Assembly (NCBI GenBank): GCA_022315425.1 | Contig: JAIUPT010000030.1 | Location: 124,001 to 188,000 of the forward strand | Reading direction: 5' to 3' | DNA from: Pseudevernia furfuracea | Taxonomy: Eukaryota > Ascomycota > Lecanoromycetes > Lecanorales > Parmeliaceae | Length of the DNA stretch: 64,000 bases | Part shown: positions 11,967 to 24,343 of the stretch, piece by piece | Layout of the letters: each line of letters opens with the position of its first letter | Numbering within the stretch: position 1 is the stretch's first letter | Translations under genes and position numbers: made by a program | Notes under the pieces: generated by a model | Told to the model about the DNA's origin: nothing | The model's database searches: none | The model's input: only the letters and a program-made list of their open reading frames with translations

Positions 11967-14900
11967 TCAATTTGCGACTGCGGGAGTAGCTATGGAGTCG
12001 AGATCTCCGACGTGGTGTGCGGGCGGATCATCTTCTTGTTCGTTTTCTGAATTTTCTTCCTTTGGCATCACAGCTCCGTGTGCTACCAACACCTTCACCA
12101 CATTCTCATAACCTTGCTCAGATGCAATCTGGAGTGCAGTCTCCCCATCAGGAGAATTGACGTTAACATCAGCCCCTTTCTCAAGAAGTAGCTTGACCAC
12201 CTTCTCCTGGTCAGATTCCGAAGCTGCGATAAGTGCAGTACCATAGATTCCGCCTTGAGCATTGATATCAGCCCCCTTATCAAGCAGAAGGCGTACGATA
12301 TCAATAAGTTCATAGGCTGATGCTGCTTGAAGTGCAGTATCAAATTTTCCGCCTTGAGCATTGATATCAGCCCCCTTGTCAAGAAGGAGGCGTACGAGCT
12401 CAATATGTCCACAATGTGATGCTGCTTGAAGTGCAGTACCATATTTTCCGCATTGAGCATTGATATCAGCCCCCTTGTCAAGAAGGAGGCGTACGAGCTC
12501 AATATGTCCACAATGTGATGCTGCTTGAAGTGCAGTACCATATTTTCCGCATTGAGCATTGATATCAGCCCCCTTGTCAAGCAGAAGGCGTACGATATCA
12601 ATATTTCCATAGGCTGATGCTGCTTGAAGTGCAGTATCAAATTTTCCGCCTTGAGCATTGATATCAGCCCCCTTGTCAAGAAGGAGGCGTACGAGCTCAA
12701 TATGTCCATAGGCTGATGCTGCTTGAAGTGCAGTATCATATTTTCCGCATTGAGCATTGATATCAGCCCCCTTGTCAAGCAGAAGGCGTACGATATCAAT
12801 ATTTCCATAGGCTGATGCTGCTTGAAGTGCAGTACCATGTAGTCCGCCTTGAGCATTGATATCAGCCCCCTTGTCAAGCAGGAAGCGTACCATATCAAGA
12901 TTATCATTATGATATGATGCTGCTTGAAGTGCAGTACCAAACATTCCGCCTTGAGCATTGATATCAGCCCCCTTATCAAGCAGAAGGCGTACGATATCAA
13001 TATTTTCATAAGCTGATGCTGCTTGAAGTGCAGTATCAAATTTTCCGCATTGAGCATTAATATCAGCCCCCTTATCAAGCAGAAGGCGTACGATATCAAT
13101 ATTTTCACGGACTGATGCTGCGATAAGTGCAGTATCAAATTTTCCGCCTTGAGCATTGATATCAGCCCCCTTATCAAGCAGAAGACGTACGACATCAATA
13201 TTTTCATTAGAACGTGATGCTGCGATAAGTGCAGTACCATAGGCTCCGCCTTGAGCATTGATATCAGCCCCCTTGTCAAGCAGGAAGCGTACCATATCAA
13301 GATTATCATTAGAATTTGATGCTGCTTGAAGTGCAGTACCCCAGAATCCGCCTTGAGCATTGATATCAGCCCCCTTGTCAAGCAGGAGGTGTACGATATC
13401 AATATTTTTATTAAGTGATGCTGCGATAAGTGCAGTATCATAGATTCCGCCTTGAGCATTGATATCAGCCCCCTTATCAAGCAGAAGGCGTACGATGTCA
13501 ATACGTTCATAGTCTGATGCTGCTTGAAGTGCAGTACAATATGATCCGCCTTGAGCATTTACATCCATGCCCCTCTCGATCAGCATTTTTGTTGGCTCGA
13601 ACAACCCAAAGCTCGACGCATAGTACAGTGGAGGGCCCGGGTAATCTAATCTCTGGTTCAAGTCCTGCTCCTCATACCGGTCAGGGTCGTATATCCGGAT
13701 CCAACTCAAGAAGCCTTCTCCTTCTGACATCAACAGCTCCATACTCAAAAGAGTGGTGGTATTGATCGGCCCTGCCTCAGCGGATTTGGCATGTTTAGCC
13801 CAGAATCTTGCCGCGTACTTAGCAAGTGGAGATGACTCGAGAGTCTCAGACGTTAAAGAACCCGGCTCATCAAATTGCAGAAGGTATGCAAGGCAATCAT
13901 TCGCTAGAACTCCGTGAGACTCTATCTCTCGGATGCTGTAATGCTGAGCCGTTCCGTGCCGAATTCTCTCCGAAACCAGATACTCTTTGACGGAGAAGTG
14001 CGCCAGTCTGACGTAGGTCATAGAGCCTTCCGAGTCAGAAGTTTCGGGCACAGTCTCGGCATCCGGGTACTGAAAGTCCGTACTGAGCTCATTGTCGCTT
14101 TCTTTCTTTGTTAACGTAATGAGACTCGAACACAACGTGAGTAGGTCTTGTGGTTCGGGCAATCGTCCTTGTGGATCAAAGCGAGGAGTCACATCAACGT
14201 CAATAGTGAAGATCTCTGCGAGTTCTTTAAGCTGCAACGGCCGAGCAGAAAATGTCAGCCATTGTAGAGCCTTAAGAATGTGCCGATAGTAGTGACCGTA
14301 GTGATTATCGATCATATTAAGTATGCGCGCGTACGTATCGTCCAGATTTTTAGGAAGAGATGCCAGAGCTCGGCGAAGGTAAAGGAGATCAAAACAACCT
14401 CCTAACGAATCGAGCTGGCATGCTACCCAACGAAACCTGATATTCAAAATCAGCGTGACATGAGTCCAACTGATCACCTTGACTCACATTCCGTCCGCTT
14501 TTCTCATTAGCGTGTTCTCAATCTCCAGCTGCACTTCTGGATGTTTCTGCCACCTGCTCAGTTTTCGATCAACCCGAAGCCGATCGTATATGAAGGTGCG
14601 CATGTCATCATCAATGAGTGCACTCTGAATGTCGATTTGAATCCGTGTTTCGCCTAATGATGTCAAAGCCTCCTCGATGTCTTTCTCCCTGCGACTGGTA
14701 GTCAACACATGCAAATTCGCATCTTTCCATGATACAATTTCTTCAAGATCTTTGAGAAGCTCGTCTCGTTCTACACACTCGTCGAGAGCATCAATGATGA
14801 TGTATGTGTCGCCCAAAGAGGTCATCATTTGGCGTAATGTGTTTAAAAGCACTCTTCCAGTCGGTTGCCGCTGACCCATCAAACATGACGAGTACAGATT

Positions 14901-16021
14901 TTGAAGGATCGAATTTGCACAGCACATGGAGAGCTGACAAATCAATGAGCGTAGCATTTTCTCATGTTGCTGCTTTTCGATATCATTGAAGTCAAAGTAG
15001 AAGAACAGCACGGCAGAGTTGAGCTTCGCATGATATAGATCGAGCACATGCTGAAGTATCGTAGAGCTCAGAATGGTCTTGCCGCAGCCCGGTTTCCCAT
15101 GCAGCCAAATAAACGACCCCCGTGTGGTGTTCCAGTCTCTAAAGGCACCACTCTCAATGAACCATGAGCCTGTTTTTGGGTTGCGGTCTTTCAGCGCTCT
15201 GTTGTAATTCGTTGATGGATCTGGCCCATTAAGCCATTCAATGATCATCCGATGTTCACTGGCTATGTCTCGTAAGTATGATATGCAAGAGAATATAAAG
15301 GCTCAAAGAACAGAGGATCTTAGTATATATTTAGATGAAGCAAAGGATTTCAAAATTACATGATATAAATTTTGACGTGCCATAACACTGCTCAAGGGTT
15401 GCGCTTAGAATCAAGCTGAAAGATACTTGTGATGGCACTTTTCAGGATGACGGACTTATCTTTATCTCACTGACTCCTTTGGCAACATCTCCGACTTCAT
15501 CTCGCATGAGTGCCACATCATCTTTGATGACTTTGGACAGTCTTCTGCAAAAGAAGTATCCTTAGCTTTGAATCGACAGAAGACTTGGCAGAAGCTAGAA
15601 TATCTCACATGTGATCATTTTGCCGCGCCAAATTTAACAGCGCTTTCTGCCGCTCAATGCTACCTAATATCTCTTTGACCTCTTCCTTCTGAAAAGGCCA
15701 GACAATCGCCTTGCCCAATTTCTTCAACCCTGTAGCTGGGGAGGCAAGTTTGGATGACAAGCGCTCTAGTGCTCTCGGAAGCTGGTTCAGTGGCCCTTCT
15801 GGCACGTTAAGTGATTGTAATGTTGAAGACCATTGATCACCCTGCTTTGCTTGGTCCGCCTGATCCTGGAGAATCAAAAGAATTCCAATTACGCTGGTTA
15901 GTTCTGAAAGAATCCTTTGACGATCTTCAGGGGCGCCTTTAACGCCCTTCAAGTATTGTACCGTTGTTGAGGTGAGTTGGATCAATGCAGTTATGCTTGC
16001 GGAAATGCTAAGTGGATCCAT
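11967..16021 (-). CDS. NLR/STAND receptor: HeLo-like domain, NACHT, 16 ankyrin repeats
   Basis: Four exons, complement of 11967..14436, 14488..15262, 15471..15544 and 15609..16021, with all phases consistent, giving 1243 residues. The introns are 51, 208 and 64 bp. The start MDPLSISASITALIQ is typical of the HeLo-like fungal STAND N-terminal domain (residues 1 to about 140). NACHT follows: P-loop GKPGCGKT at 218-225 and Walker B IIIDALDE near 315. From about 690 to 1215 there are 16 ankyrin repeats of 33-34 residues, most containing LLLDKGADINAQ. In this family the repeats sense a ligand, the NACHT domain oligomerises, and the HeLo-like domain drives incompatibility-type or regulated cell death at membranes. 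Most repeats differ only at a few helix positions (SAYGNID, SHCGHIEL, SVRENID, SNSNDNLDM), a sign of homogenisation with local diversification. The intact frame argues for a functional gene. Confidence 0.9.
12080..13640 (-). repeat. Tandem 99-bp ankyrin-coding array, 16 units
   Basis: Units are 99 bp (102 bp for the two with an extra codon, SNSNDNLDM and SYHNDNLDM). On the plus strand each contains a near-invariant block around TTGAGCATTGATATCAGCCC. Two adjacent units at 12361-12459 and 12460-12558 are identical base for base. The outer units (first, and last two) are the most divergent, as expected when internal units are exchanged by unequal crossing-over or conversion. The repetitive DNA also produces a long 487-codon frame in another minus-strand frame, which is an artefact. 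Confidence 0.92.
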
Positions 16022-17434
16022 TCTGATGTGATAAAGAAGGATGGAAATCAAACGTGACAAAGAAAAGCGTTCAGAAGCCGGCTCTGAGATGGAGAGGAAC
16101 CAGGCAGAAGCAACAAGGCTGAGAGAGATGAAGAGGGGAAGCAGCACAAGGCAACAAGGCTGATGATTGCGGGAAAATGAATTTGAATGGACGTGCTGCC
16201 TTCGGCTTTGGTCATCGTGCAGTAGATAAGGTGGCATTCCTAGCCCACCTTTCGAAACAGGAAGGTGCATCAACCGACGACCTATTGTCAAGTGTGACAA
16301 TCAGCATACTAATTGACATATAATGTTGCAACGGTATACCAATCGATGACAGCTCACATTAAATCAGGACCTATGGTTTTCGCAAAGGCAGTACGTAGGG
16401 AGGGTTTTGAAGAGGTGTATATGCTTGGCTCAGTAGACTCATCTTCTTCAAGGACATTCAAGTTCTCGTATGTACCTCCGTATAGTGACGTATAATGGCA
16501 TCAGCGTACCTTAAGATTGGTATTAGCGTGTGCAGAAAAACGTTACATTTCTTGGCGTTGAGAAAATCTTCTCGCGCCGACTGTGGATATGGTCAAATCG
16601 ATATATACAACAGATATATAAAGTATTCACATTGATATTGTGATGTTAGCATAGTAAGAATCTCAAAAATTAATCTCCCAGCACGACGGACCTGAGTAGA
16701 GTAATGCGGGCTAAAACCCCACCAATAGAGTAGAGAGGCCGGCCAGACCAAAAAAACACCACACCATACCATACACAAAACCGCATCCAAACCGGGTGCA
16801 GAATGCCCCCCCCCCCCCAAAGTAAAAAAACCCCCACCGGAAAAAAAAAAAGGCCGCAGCAACCAATCAACGACCGAGTCCTCAGGAAGGACCCCTTTCC
16901 TCAGGCAATCGGAATCCCAAGGGGGGGGGGGAAGGAGAAGAAGATTCAGCGCCTTCGACCCGCCCATTTTCCACAACGGCGTGCTTCAAATTTTGAATGT
17001 GGGATACAGTAAGAGAGAGGCCAGGTGCCGGTTTTTTTCCGTCACGGCCAGAACCACAACCAGTGCCCAAGACAGACCCCGCAATCAGTCCAATCCAATC
17101 CACCTTTGACCTTCGGCGCGTTGCAAAAGACGACGACGACGGCGAATTCTGTGACTCGCGCTGGCATAACCGGTTGGAGTAAAGAATTGCGAAATCTCAA
17201 TCGAGATGAATGAATGGTTCATTGGACACGATTATTCTTGATGTATTATACCTGTGATCTCTCATATGCATACAAAAAGTGGCTAATCACAAGTCTTTCC
17301 TTCACAATTTCCTTCACAATGATTTTTTCTCCGGCCTAAATGCACAAGGCTTCCGCCTTCTCCGCGAGTACCCTCTACACCTTTCACGCTGCAAATGCAT
17401 CATAGACCAGGCCTTTAGACCCAAGATTCTCCGA
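16022..17434. other. Intergenic, NLR promoter side and EFR3 3' flank
   Basis: No gene seen. The first several hundred bases are upstream of the NLR. Around 16804-16850 and 16921-16931 there are C, A and G homopolymer runs of 9 or more, which are likely to be length-variable and error-prone. Confidence 0.45.
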
Positions 17435-20400
17435 TCAATAAGGCGGTCTTCCCACCCCACTCCCAATTCTCCTGCTCTCACCCACCGACACCGCATCAAT
17501 ACTCCCCAATAGTGCTTTAACATCCACGCCCCTCTTCCTTCCCACGCTTGCGTGCTTCGGCTGCTTAAATTCGTTTGGCAAGGGCTCCGTGTGTTGGTGC
17601 TGTTGCTGTGGCTGCATGGAAGGATTCCCTGTGCTGAGCGGCCTAGGAGGGAAGGCCGTGACGTTCGCCGGCAATGGCGGCACTGGCGGCACTTCATCCT
17701 CCACGAACTCCTCGCCTGAGAGGCGTGGATGGACGATCTCGCCTCTCAGGGCTGCAGCATTCGCATTTGGATCTTCGCCAGAGCTGGAAGTGGACGGACG
17801 CCGTAGGGAGCGAGGAGTGGATGGTTTGCCTGGGGACATCTCCCCAGACTGCGGTCGAGAGCGAGGGTGAGTTATCCAGCTGGTGCGGGAATGGGTGCTT
17901 GAAGCTGCGTGGTTGGAAGTAGGGGCAGGTGGATGGCTGGGAGTGGTTTCTGCGAGTGGATTTGGAGCGGGTGGGGGAAGAGTGTGGGAGAGGTCGCCTT
18001 CAGAGGCAGATTCAAAGCCCTCGGCGCTGACGACGGATTCGGAGCTAGAGGAGATACTTCCTCGGTCGTTATTTTCCGAGAGGCTGAAGTCGTGGCGAGC
18101 GGTGCTGTGGCGGAGAGGACTTGCGCCCCGAACATTGAGTTTACCACCGGTGAGAACACGCTTGAGATCGTCGACGCGAAGAGTAGTGTTCTGATCTGAG
18201 CTGCTGATAGGTGTTGGAGAGCCAGTATCGTGTGCACTGGAGCGGCGGTGCTGATTTTGGAAGGCGAAGTTCAGGGCGTGTGGTTGTGAGGTGATGTCAT
18301 TCTCATTGGGAGGAGAGCGACTATTCGGTGATATGCCCCGGGAGCTTTGACCATTGACACCAAGATATCTGGATAGATTTGTCCCATTCCTCGAACTGAG
18401 AGATATCGTGCGTGTTGATTCCTTCTCAACATTGGCAATGCAAAGCTCCTTGGACCAATCTGAGAGCATGACATCTAGTATTCTGGGAGGCAGTTCATGG
18501 GGATTTCCATTCGAAGGGGTTGACGTGGGACCTTGAGAGGAGATTGGTGGCAGACTGAAGACTCGCCCAGGCGAAGCTGGAGGACTTGTAGGGGGCGAAG
18601 CTACTGTGCTAGCATATGATTCCGCGATACGATCCACCATGGCAGGACGCGAGTCGAAAGACTTTAGCGACTCTGTTTGCAGAACAGGTAATGGAATCTT
18701 TTCCAAAAGAGGACGCGATGCAGCGGACATGATTTGCTCCAATGGTAAAGGTGGTATTTGAATTGCATCTAGCCACAATCCATGTTGTTTACGTCTCGAA
18801 ATCTCGCTCTGGACCGCAAAGCCCACACTTGACGTGTCAAAGTCGAACTTTTCGCATAGGGTCCAAAAGTATCCGTGTACGAGACTGCCAATGTTTAGCT
18901 TCGCAATGGGTGTGGATATCAGCTCATCCACATTGATGTCTTCTTGAAGTCGCATGATCATCGGCAATCCTGTCTTGACAGCATTGACACCCAGCTTCTC
19001 AACAAGTCTGACTAGGAGGAGATGAATCAGCAGCAGGTCAGACCCAGATTCTGGCGCCTCGATAGCGTTATCGTATACAGCCAAGTGTAGTAACTGCAAG
19101 AAGGTTGACTTGGCGGGCTTGCTAGTCTTATCGTTCCTGGATGCAGTAGACACAGCTCTCCTTGTCATCGTGTCTCGCCTGCTGCTATTGACATCAGTCT
19201 TGGAGGCAGACCTTAAGAGCTTGCGTTTGTCCTCTAGGACGCGAAGATCATTGGAGCTCATCTCCAGCCGAAGCCACGTCAGAAGTGCATCAACGTAGGC
19301 TCTTCTGACTCTTCTATCTTCGTCTCGGAGGAGCCACTGAGTGCCCTCCCATACTTGCACGCCAACTCGATTGCGTCCAATCGCAGCACCGCCACTAACA
19401 GTACCCTTCATGTTCGCTACCGTGAGCACTTCCTTGATTGCTTTGAGCGCCGTAACGCGTGCCGTGCCAAAGGAAAAGAACTCATCAGTGTCTGGATTTT
19501 CTTGCAAATGCACGGAAGCCTGGATAGCTCTTGCAGCTGCCTGAGGGTCTTCGATGGCTGCGGCTGCTGTCGCGACACCTGACATGGGTGAAGGCTTTAG
19601 CCGAAGTAGGATGGCTGTGATCATATCCGAGATCTGGTCTGAGTAGTAGACATGGGTTGCAAGATCGCCAATGCATCTGTGCAACCTGGAAAGTAACTCT
19701 TGCCGGCTTGATGACGGTAATGACTCTTCGGCTTTCGAACCATTCGTCTCTCCTTTGCCGAGTCGTGATGGCCCATCAATCAGATCCTCTGTGCCCTTGA
19801 AAAGATCGATGGCGTCCGTCTGCTGATGATGCGGTAGAACATTCGATCCTTTACCACCTAGCTGGAGGAGTAGAAGAATATGCTGGACCAGGCCCAGCAG
19901 TACGTCCATTACACTAAGTCCGATCATGTTGATATTCGATCTGAGTAGCCATCCCACCAAAGACACCAGCAGCAATTGTTTGTCCATGTTCTCCTCAGCG
20001 ATGGGACTCCTAACGAGCGTCTCCATCACTGTCACGAGCATGACAAAACGATCCTGCACAGGCGCCCATCTAGTGCACATCTCCATCAACGTCGTTGCCC
20101 AGCTCCCACTGTGGACCGACTTCGTGCTCTTTTTTAACCCTGGCCGTCGTTGTGGTACCGTGCAAATGAATTTCAGCATCGCTCCGGTAGCCAGCCGTAT
20201 CTGCGCTCGATTGTTCGCCATGAAAATCTGCTTTAAGCTCCATAAGGCCTGCAATCCCACCTCTTCTTCAGCCAGCCTATCTGCATCATCCGCAGTGCCA
20301 GTCACAGCGCCAGAGTTAGGTCTCGAGTTACTATCGGCAGTCTGGACTGTAGCAATGCTCATTCGCCTCCTATGGGCCTGTTTTTCGTCTTTGGTCTCAA

Positions 20401-21162
20401 CCGCCTCGACCTTCCGCTGCAGCTCGCGCAAGTGCTCCTCATCTCCCGAATGTAGATTCTGCAGAATGACTGGCATTATGATACTCATTTGTCTCCCTCC
20501 ATCCGCGCCTACGGCCTCGGAAGACGTGATACTTTTCAATGCCCGCAGCCCGGCGCTCCTCCATCTTATGGCTATCGGCGCAGTAAGCCCACCTTTTGGC
20601 TGCACAGGAGTCTTGAGCGCTGCATAGCTCGCGTAGGTCCGTACAATGCCCTCGTATTGTCCAATATGCTGTTGGTCTGCTGCAAGTGTAGCGACATCTT
20701 GATGCTCGCAAAAAGTTTCGAAGGTGGGTACTGACTCCTCGACCATAGACAGATCTTTCGAGCGTAGGATGGTACCGAGGATCCGGAGGATGTAGGGCGC
20801 GTAGAGGGGGAGGTCGCGAGGAAGTTTTTCAATAAGCGCTTGAAGTATCTTGAGTGTGACCTGTACATTGCTGCTCCATCTCAATTAGCCTCATTATGTC
20901 CAATTGAACAGCGTCCTTAATTTTGTGAGCCACCATACCCCAATTTTTCCTTCGAGACATCGCTAGTAGCCTTCTTCTCCAAAAATGCCCCAACCTTTTG
21001 AAGCTTGCTCCTCCTCGTGCTTGCATAGTAGAGCATGTAGCTGAGTTCGCTCGAATTCGGCTTCATATCGAGCACATTCTTCTGGAAAGTGGGGTAGCAT
21101 TTGAGAATCAAAACCTGGTGCTTTGGGCGACACTTCTGTCGCACAGCATGGGCGGCGAACAT
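17435..21162 (-). CDS. EFR3: EFR3 homologue, plasma-membrane PI4-kinase anchor
   Basis: Two exons, complement of 17435..20870 and 20939..21162, giving 1219 residues. The 68-bp intron (donor GTATGG, branch GCTAAT, acceptor GAGCAG) joins the conserved stretch so that it reads KEKLGNVQVTLKILQALIEK. The N-terminus has the diagnostic EFR3 block VRQKCRPKHQVLILKCYP, whose cysteines and basic residues support membrane binding, followed by KPNSSELSYMLYYASTRRSK. The rest of the N-terminal two-thirds is helical-repeat-like; the last 350 or so residues are Ser/Pro-rich and disordered. Efr3 holds the Stt4 PI4-kinase complex at the plasma membrane to make PI4P. It is the first of three minus-strand housekeeping genes in tandem. 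No lesion is seen in 3.7 kb of coding sequence. Confidence 0.92.
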
Positions 21163-21908
21163 TGTTGGGACTCTGGAGTCGGTAAGGGCTGCAGACGAGT
21201 GGGTGGATTACCAATTAAGTGTAAACAAAATGGTATATCCGCTTTTGCGCTGAACAGGACATGAAGACCCAAAACGATCATTAGAACGCAGAATTGAGCA
21301 CAAGTGCATACATGTTGTTACAAAAAAGACGTCGGCGTTGCTCGCTCTTCATCAAATCTCGCTGCAGTCAGCACACTGCATTATTGCCCGAGAAGCTGGG
21401 GCCTGGGGCAGACTTCGGCCTTGGCACAGCTGGCGGCATCTCGGACAAGTACCACTCCGGTCTCTACCTAAGTTTGCATGTAATAATGTACCTAAGTAGG
21501 TATGCACACAATAGATGTAGCGAGTTGATGACAGTTGTAGGGGCTATCACATCACAATTTAATCAAAAGATCCAAGCAGTTGCCTCTAAGAGCTTGAATT
21601 GTTCTAGCAGACAGAGATCTATCTAACAAGCTATTAGAGCAAACCCCCCCTCATCTCATAATTTTGTTGTCGAACATAGGAAAATGTGGTCTCATCTGAT
21701 CATCGCCGAGATTCGTAAGACCGTTGCCGCGAACAGGTTGTAATCGAAGACGCCAAGGGAAGAAGTAGAAGGGTATGACAATAGTGTAGTGAAGACAGCG
21801 CTAGAATGAAGCACGATGCCAATATGCCGGATGTATGATGACCAGTCACGTTGTACCATCGCCCACAACAAACACCTCTCGCTTTTCAGCTCAATGTCAC
21901 ACGATCCT
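21163..21908. other. Intergenic between EFR3 and TEF1
   Basis: About 750 bp holding the EFR3 upstream region (right of 21162) and the TEF1 3' flank. No gene seen. Confidence 0.5.
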
Positions 21909-23707
21909 CTATTTCTTGCCAGTGGCTTTCTGGGCGGCCTTGGTCACCTTACCACCGGATTTCTCGGTCTTGGCCACGGACTTGATGACACCGACAGCAA
22001 CGGTCTGGAACAGGATGTTAGCAAGTGACCGTCGGATGGCGAGTATTAAAGGAATATATCATACCTGTCTCATGTCACGGACGGCGAAACGTCCCAAAGG
22101 TGGGTAGTCGGTGAAAGCCTCAACACACATTGGCTTGGAGGGAACCATCTTGACAATGGCGGCGTCACCAGACTTGACGAACTTGGGAGAATTTTCGATG
22201 GATTTACCGGTACGACGATCAATCTTTTCCAAGAGCTCAGAGAACTTGCAGGCAATGTGGGCAGTGTGGCAGTCGAGGACTGGTGCGTAGCCGGCACCAA
22301 CCTGGCCAGGGTGGTTGAGAACAATGACCTGGGCATTAAAGGAGTCGGCACCCTTGGGAGGGTCAGACTTGGAATCTCCAGCAACATTACCACGACGGAT
22401 TTCCTTGACGGAGACGTTCTTGACGTTGAAGCCGACGTTGTCTCCTGGAAGACCCTCGACAAGCTGCTCGTGGTGCATCTCAACGGACTTGACTTCAGTG
22501 GTGACGTTGGCAGGGGCGAAGGTTACGACCTGGGCACGGGAAGATCAGTACAGAGTAATTCAAAAGGACTTCGAGTTAGCTTACCATGCCGGCCTTGATG
22601 ACACCAGTCTCAACACGTCCTACGGGAACCGTGCCAATACCACCAATCTTGTACACATCCTGGAGGGGAAGACGAAGAGGCTTGTCGGTAGGACGGGATG
22701 GGGGGTCGATGGCATCGATGGCCTCCAAAAGAGTCTTGCCAGTGGTCTTGGTCTTGGTCTCTTTCTCCCAACCCTTGTACCATGGGCAGTTGGGGGATTC
22801 GTCGATCATATTGTCGCCGTTGAAGCCAGAGATAGGAACGAAAGGAACGGTCTTCGGGTTATAGCCGACCTTCTTGATGAAGTTGGAGGTTTCCTTGATG
22901 ATCTCGTTGTAACGGTCGCCGGACCACTTGGCGGTGTCCATCTTGTTGATGGCAACAATGAGTTGCCTGACACCAAGGGTGAAGGCAAGGAGGGCGTGCT
23001 CGCGAGTCTGTCCGTCCTTGGAGATACCAGCTTCGAATTCACCAGTACCGGCGGCGATAATAAGGATAGCGCAGTCGGCCTGGGAGGTACCAGTGATCAT
23101 GTTCTTGATAAAGTCACGGTGACCAGGGGCATCTGTAGACTGTCAGTACTCATTCGACTCGTAAAACGCATCTCGGTGAGCGTACCAATGACGGTGACGT
23201 AGTACTTGGGAGTCTCGAATTTCCATAGCGCAATGTCGATGGTGATACCACGCTCACGCTCGGCCTTTAGCTTGTCAAGAACCCATGCGTACTTGAAGGA
23301 GCCCTTGCCCAACTCGGCGGCTTCCTATGGGATAGTCAGCACTTGGTTTTGTGGTCACTGTGTTGCGCTGGTGCGATAAGAAAATTTTGCGCGGGGCAAT
23401 TCCTGCCCCACCAAATCCGAAGGTGACTTAAAATAACGCAGCAAGGCTTCGAAACCCAACAGTGTAGACGTACCTTCTCGAATTTCTCAATAGTACGCTT
23501 GTCGATACCTCCGCACTTGTAGATCAAGTGACCTGTAATGTATGAGCGTGTGTTATAAGGAGATGAGGATGGCTCGTACCGGTGGTTGTCGATTTTCCAC
23601 TGCTACGGTCAGCGCAATCTGATGGTTGAAGCCATGCGGATTGTAGTATCATACCTGTCTACGTGGCCGATAACGACCACGTTAATGTGCATCTTCTCTT
23701 TACCCAT
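21909..23707 (-). CDS. TEF1: Translation elongation factor 1-alpha
   Basis: Seven exons, complement of 21909..22004, 22065..22529, 22585..23132, 23186..23324, 23474..23532, 23580..23599 and 23655..23707. They sum to 1380 nt, 459 residues, the usual fungal length. It delivers aminoacyl-tRNA to the ribosome as a GTPase. G1 is GHVDSGKST, split by the first intron; G3 is DAPGHRDF, built across the fourth intron; G4 is NKMD; the C-terminus is [13 protein letters not shown]. The start [15 protein letters not shown] is diagnostic. Exon 2 is only 20 nt, encoding the end of the P-loop (GKSTTT). The introns are 47-60 bp except the third, 149 bp. Intron crowding at the 5' end is characteristic of ascomycete TEF1, the region used as a barcode. 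Frame and motifs are intact. Confidence 0.98.
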
Positions 23708-24343
23708 GATTGCTGTGTTGTCGTTGAACGAATTCGGTGTATATGATGGCTATGAGTGTTGCCGAGTTTTAAAGTGAGGGATCTATAACTTTTAGTCGGC
23801 TCGTAATGTGGAGGCAAGGTGAGATGATTGATACTTACTGCTCAGGTATTCTTGCTTGAAGAATGGTATGAAGCTGACAGGGAAGGAAAGAGAAAGAAGA
23901 AGTATAAGAAGGATGGATGAGTGATGAGTTTTATGTGCGCTCCCCACGGCTAAATTCTTTGATCTAGTCCGAATGTGGAATCGAGAGGATCCCCATGAAA
24001 CTTTGCCACTCTATGACTCGTTGGACTGGTGGGGCTCGGTGGGGCTACAAGCTTCTTCAGACCTCAATTATATTACAGGATTACCGTCACACCCTCAAAT
24101 TTGTTTCAATTATGGGCTTTCATTTTGATACTGCTGATTGGTCCGAAAGGTGGTGAAAACAGTCCTCAAAACGGCTTACTTTGTTCATGTCTAATTGGTT
24201 CACTGATGCAGCGAAAGCCAAAAACGCTTTCGCCTTCTTTCAGTATGCATCTCTGCTACCATGTATATCTCGTCTTCAAGCCATAGCTCTGATCTGTCCT
24301 TGTGCTTACTCCTGTCTCACTGGAGGCGCTCCTAATACATCTA
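23708..24343. other. TEF1 upstream region and SEC39 3' flank
   Basis: The roughly 250 bp next to 23707 should hold the TEF1 promoter and leader; I do not see a sharp TATA element I would defend. The rest is the 3' flank of SEC39. No gene seen. Confidence 0.45.

Noticed and set aside
12095..13558. 487-codon minus-strand open frame inside the NLR
   Set aside because: It is an out-of-frame shadow of the ankyrin array. The 99-bp unit length keeps any stop-free frame open across all units.
22257..23202. Long plus-strand frames antisense to TEF1 and its alternate frames
   Set aside because: They arise from the strong codon bias of TEF1; the minus-strand gene is certain.
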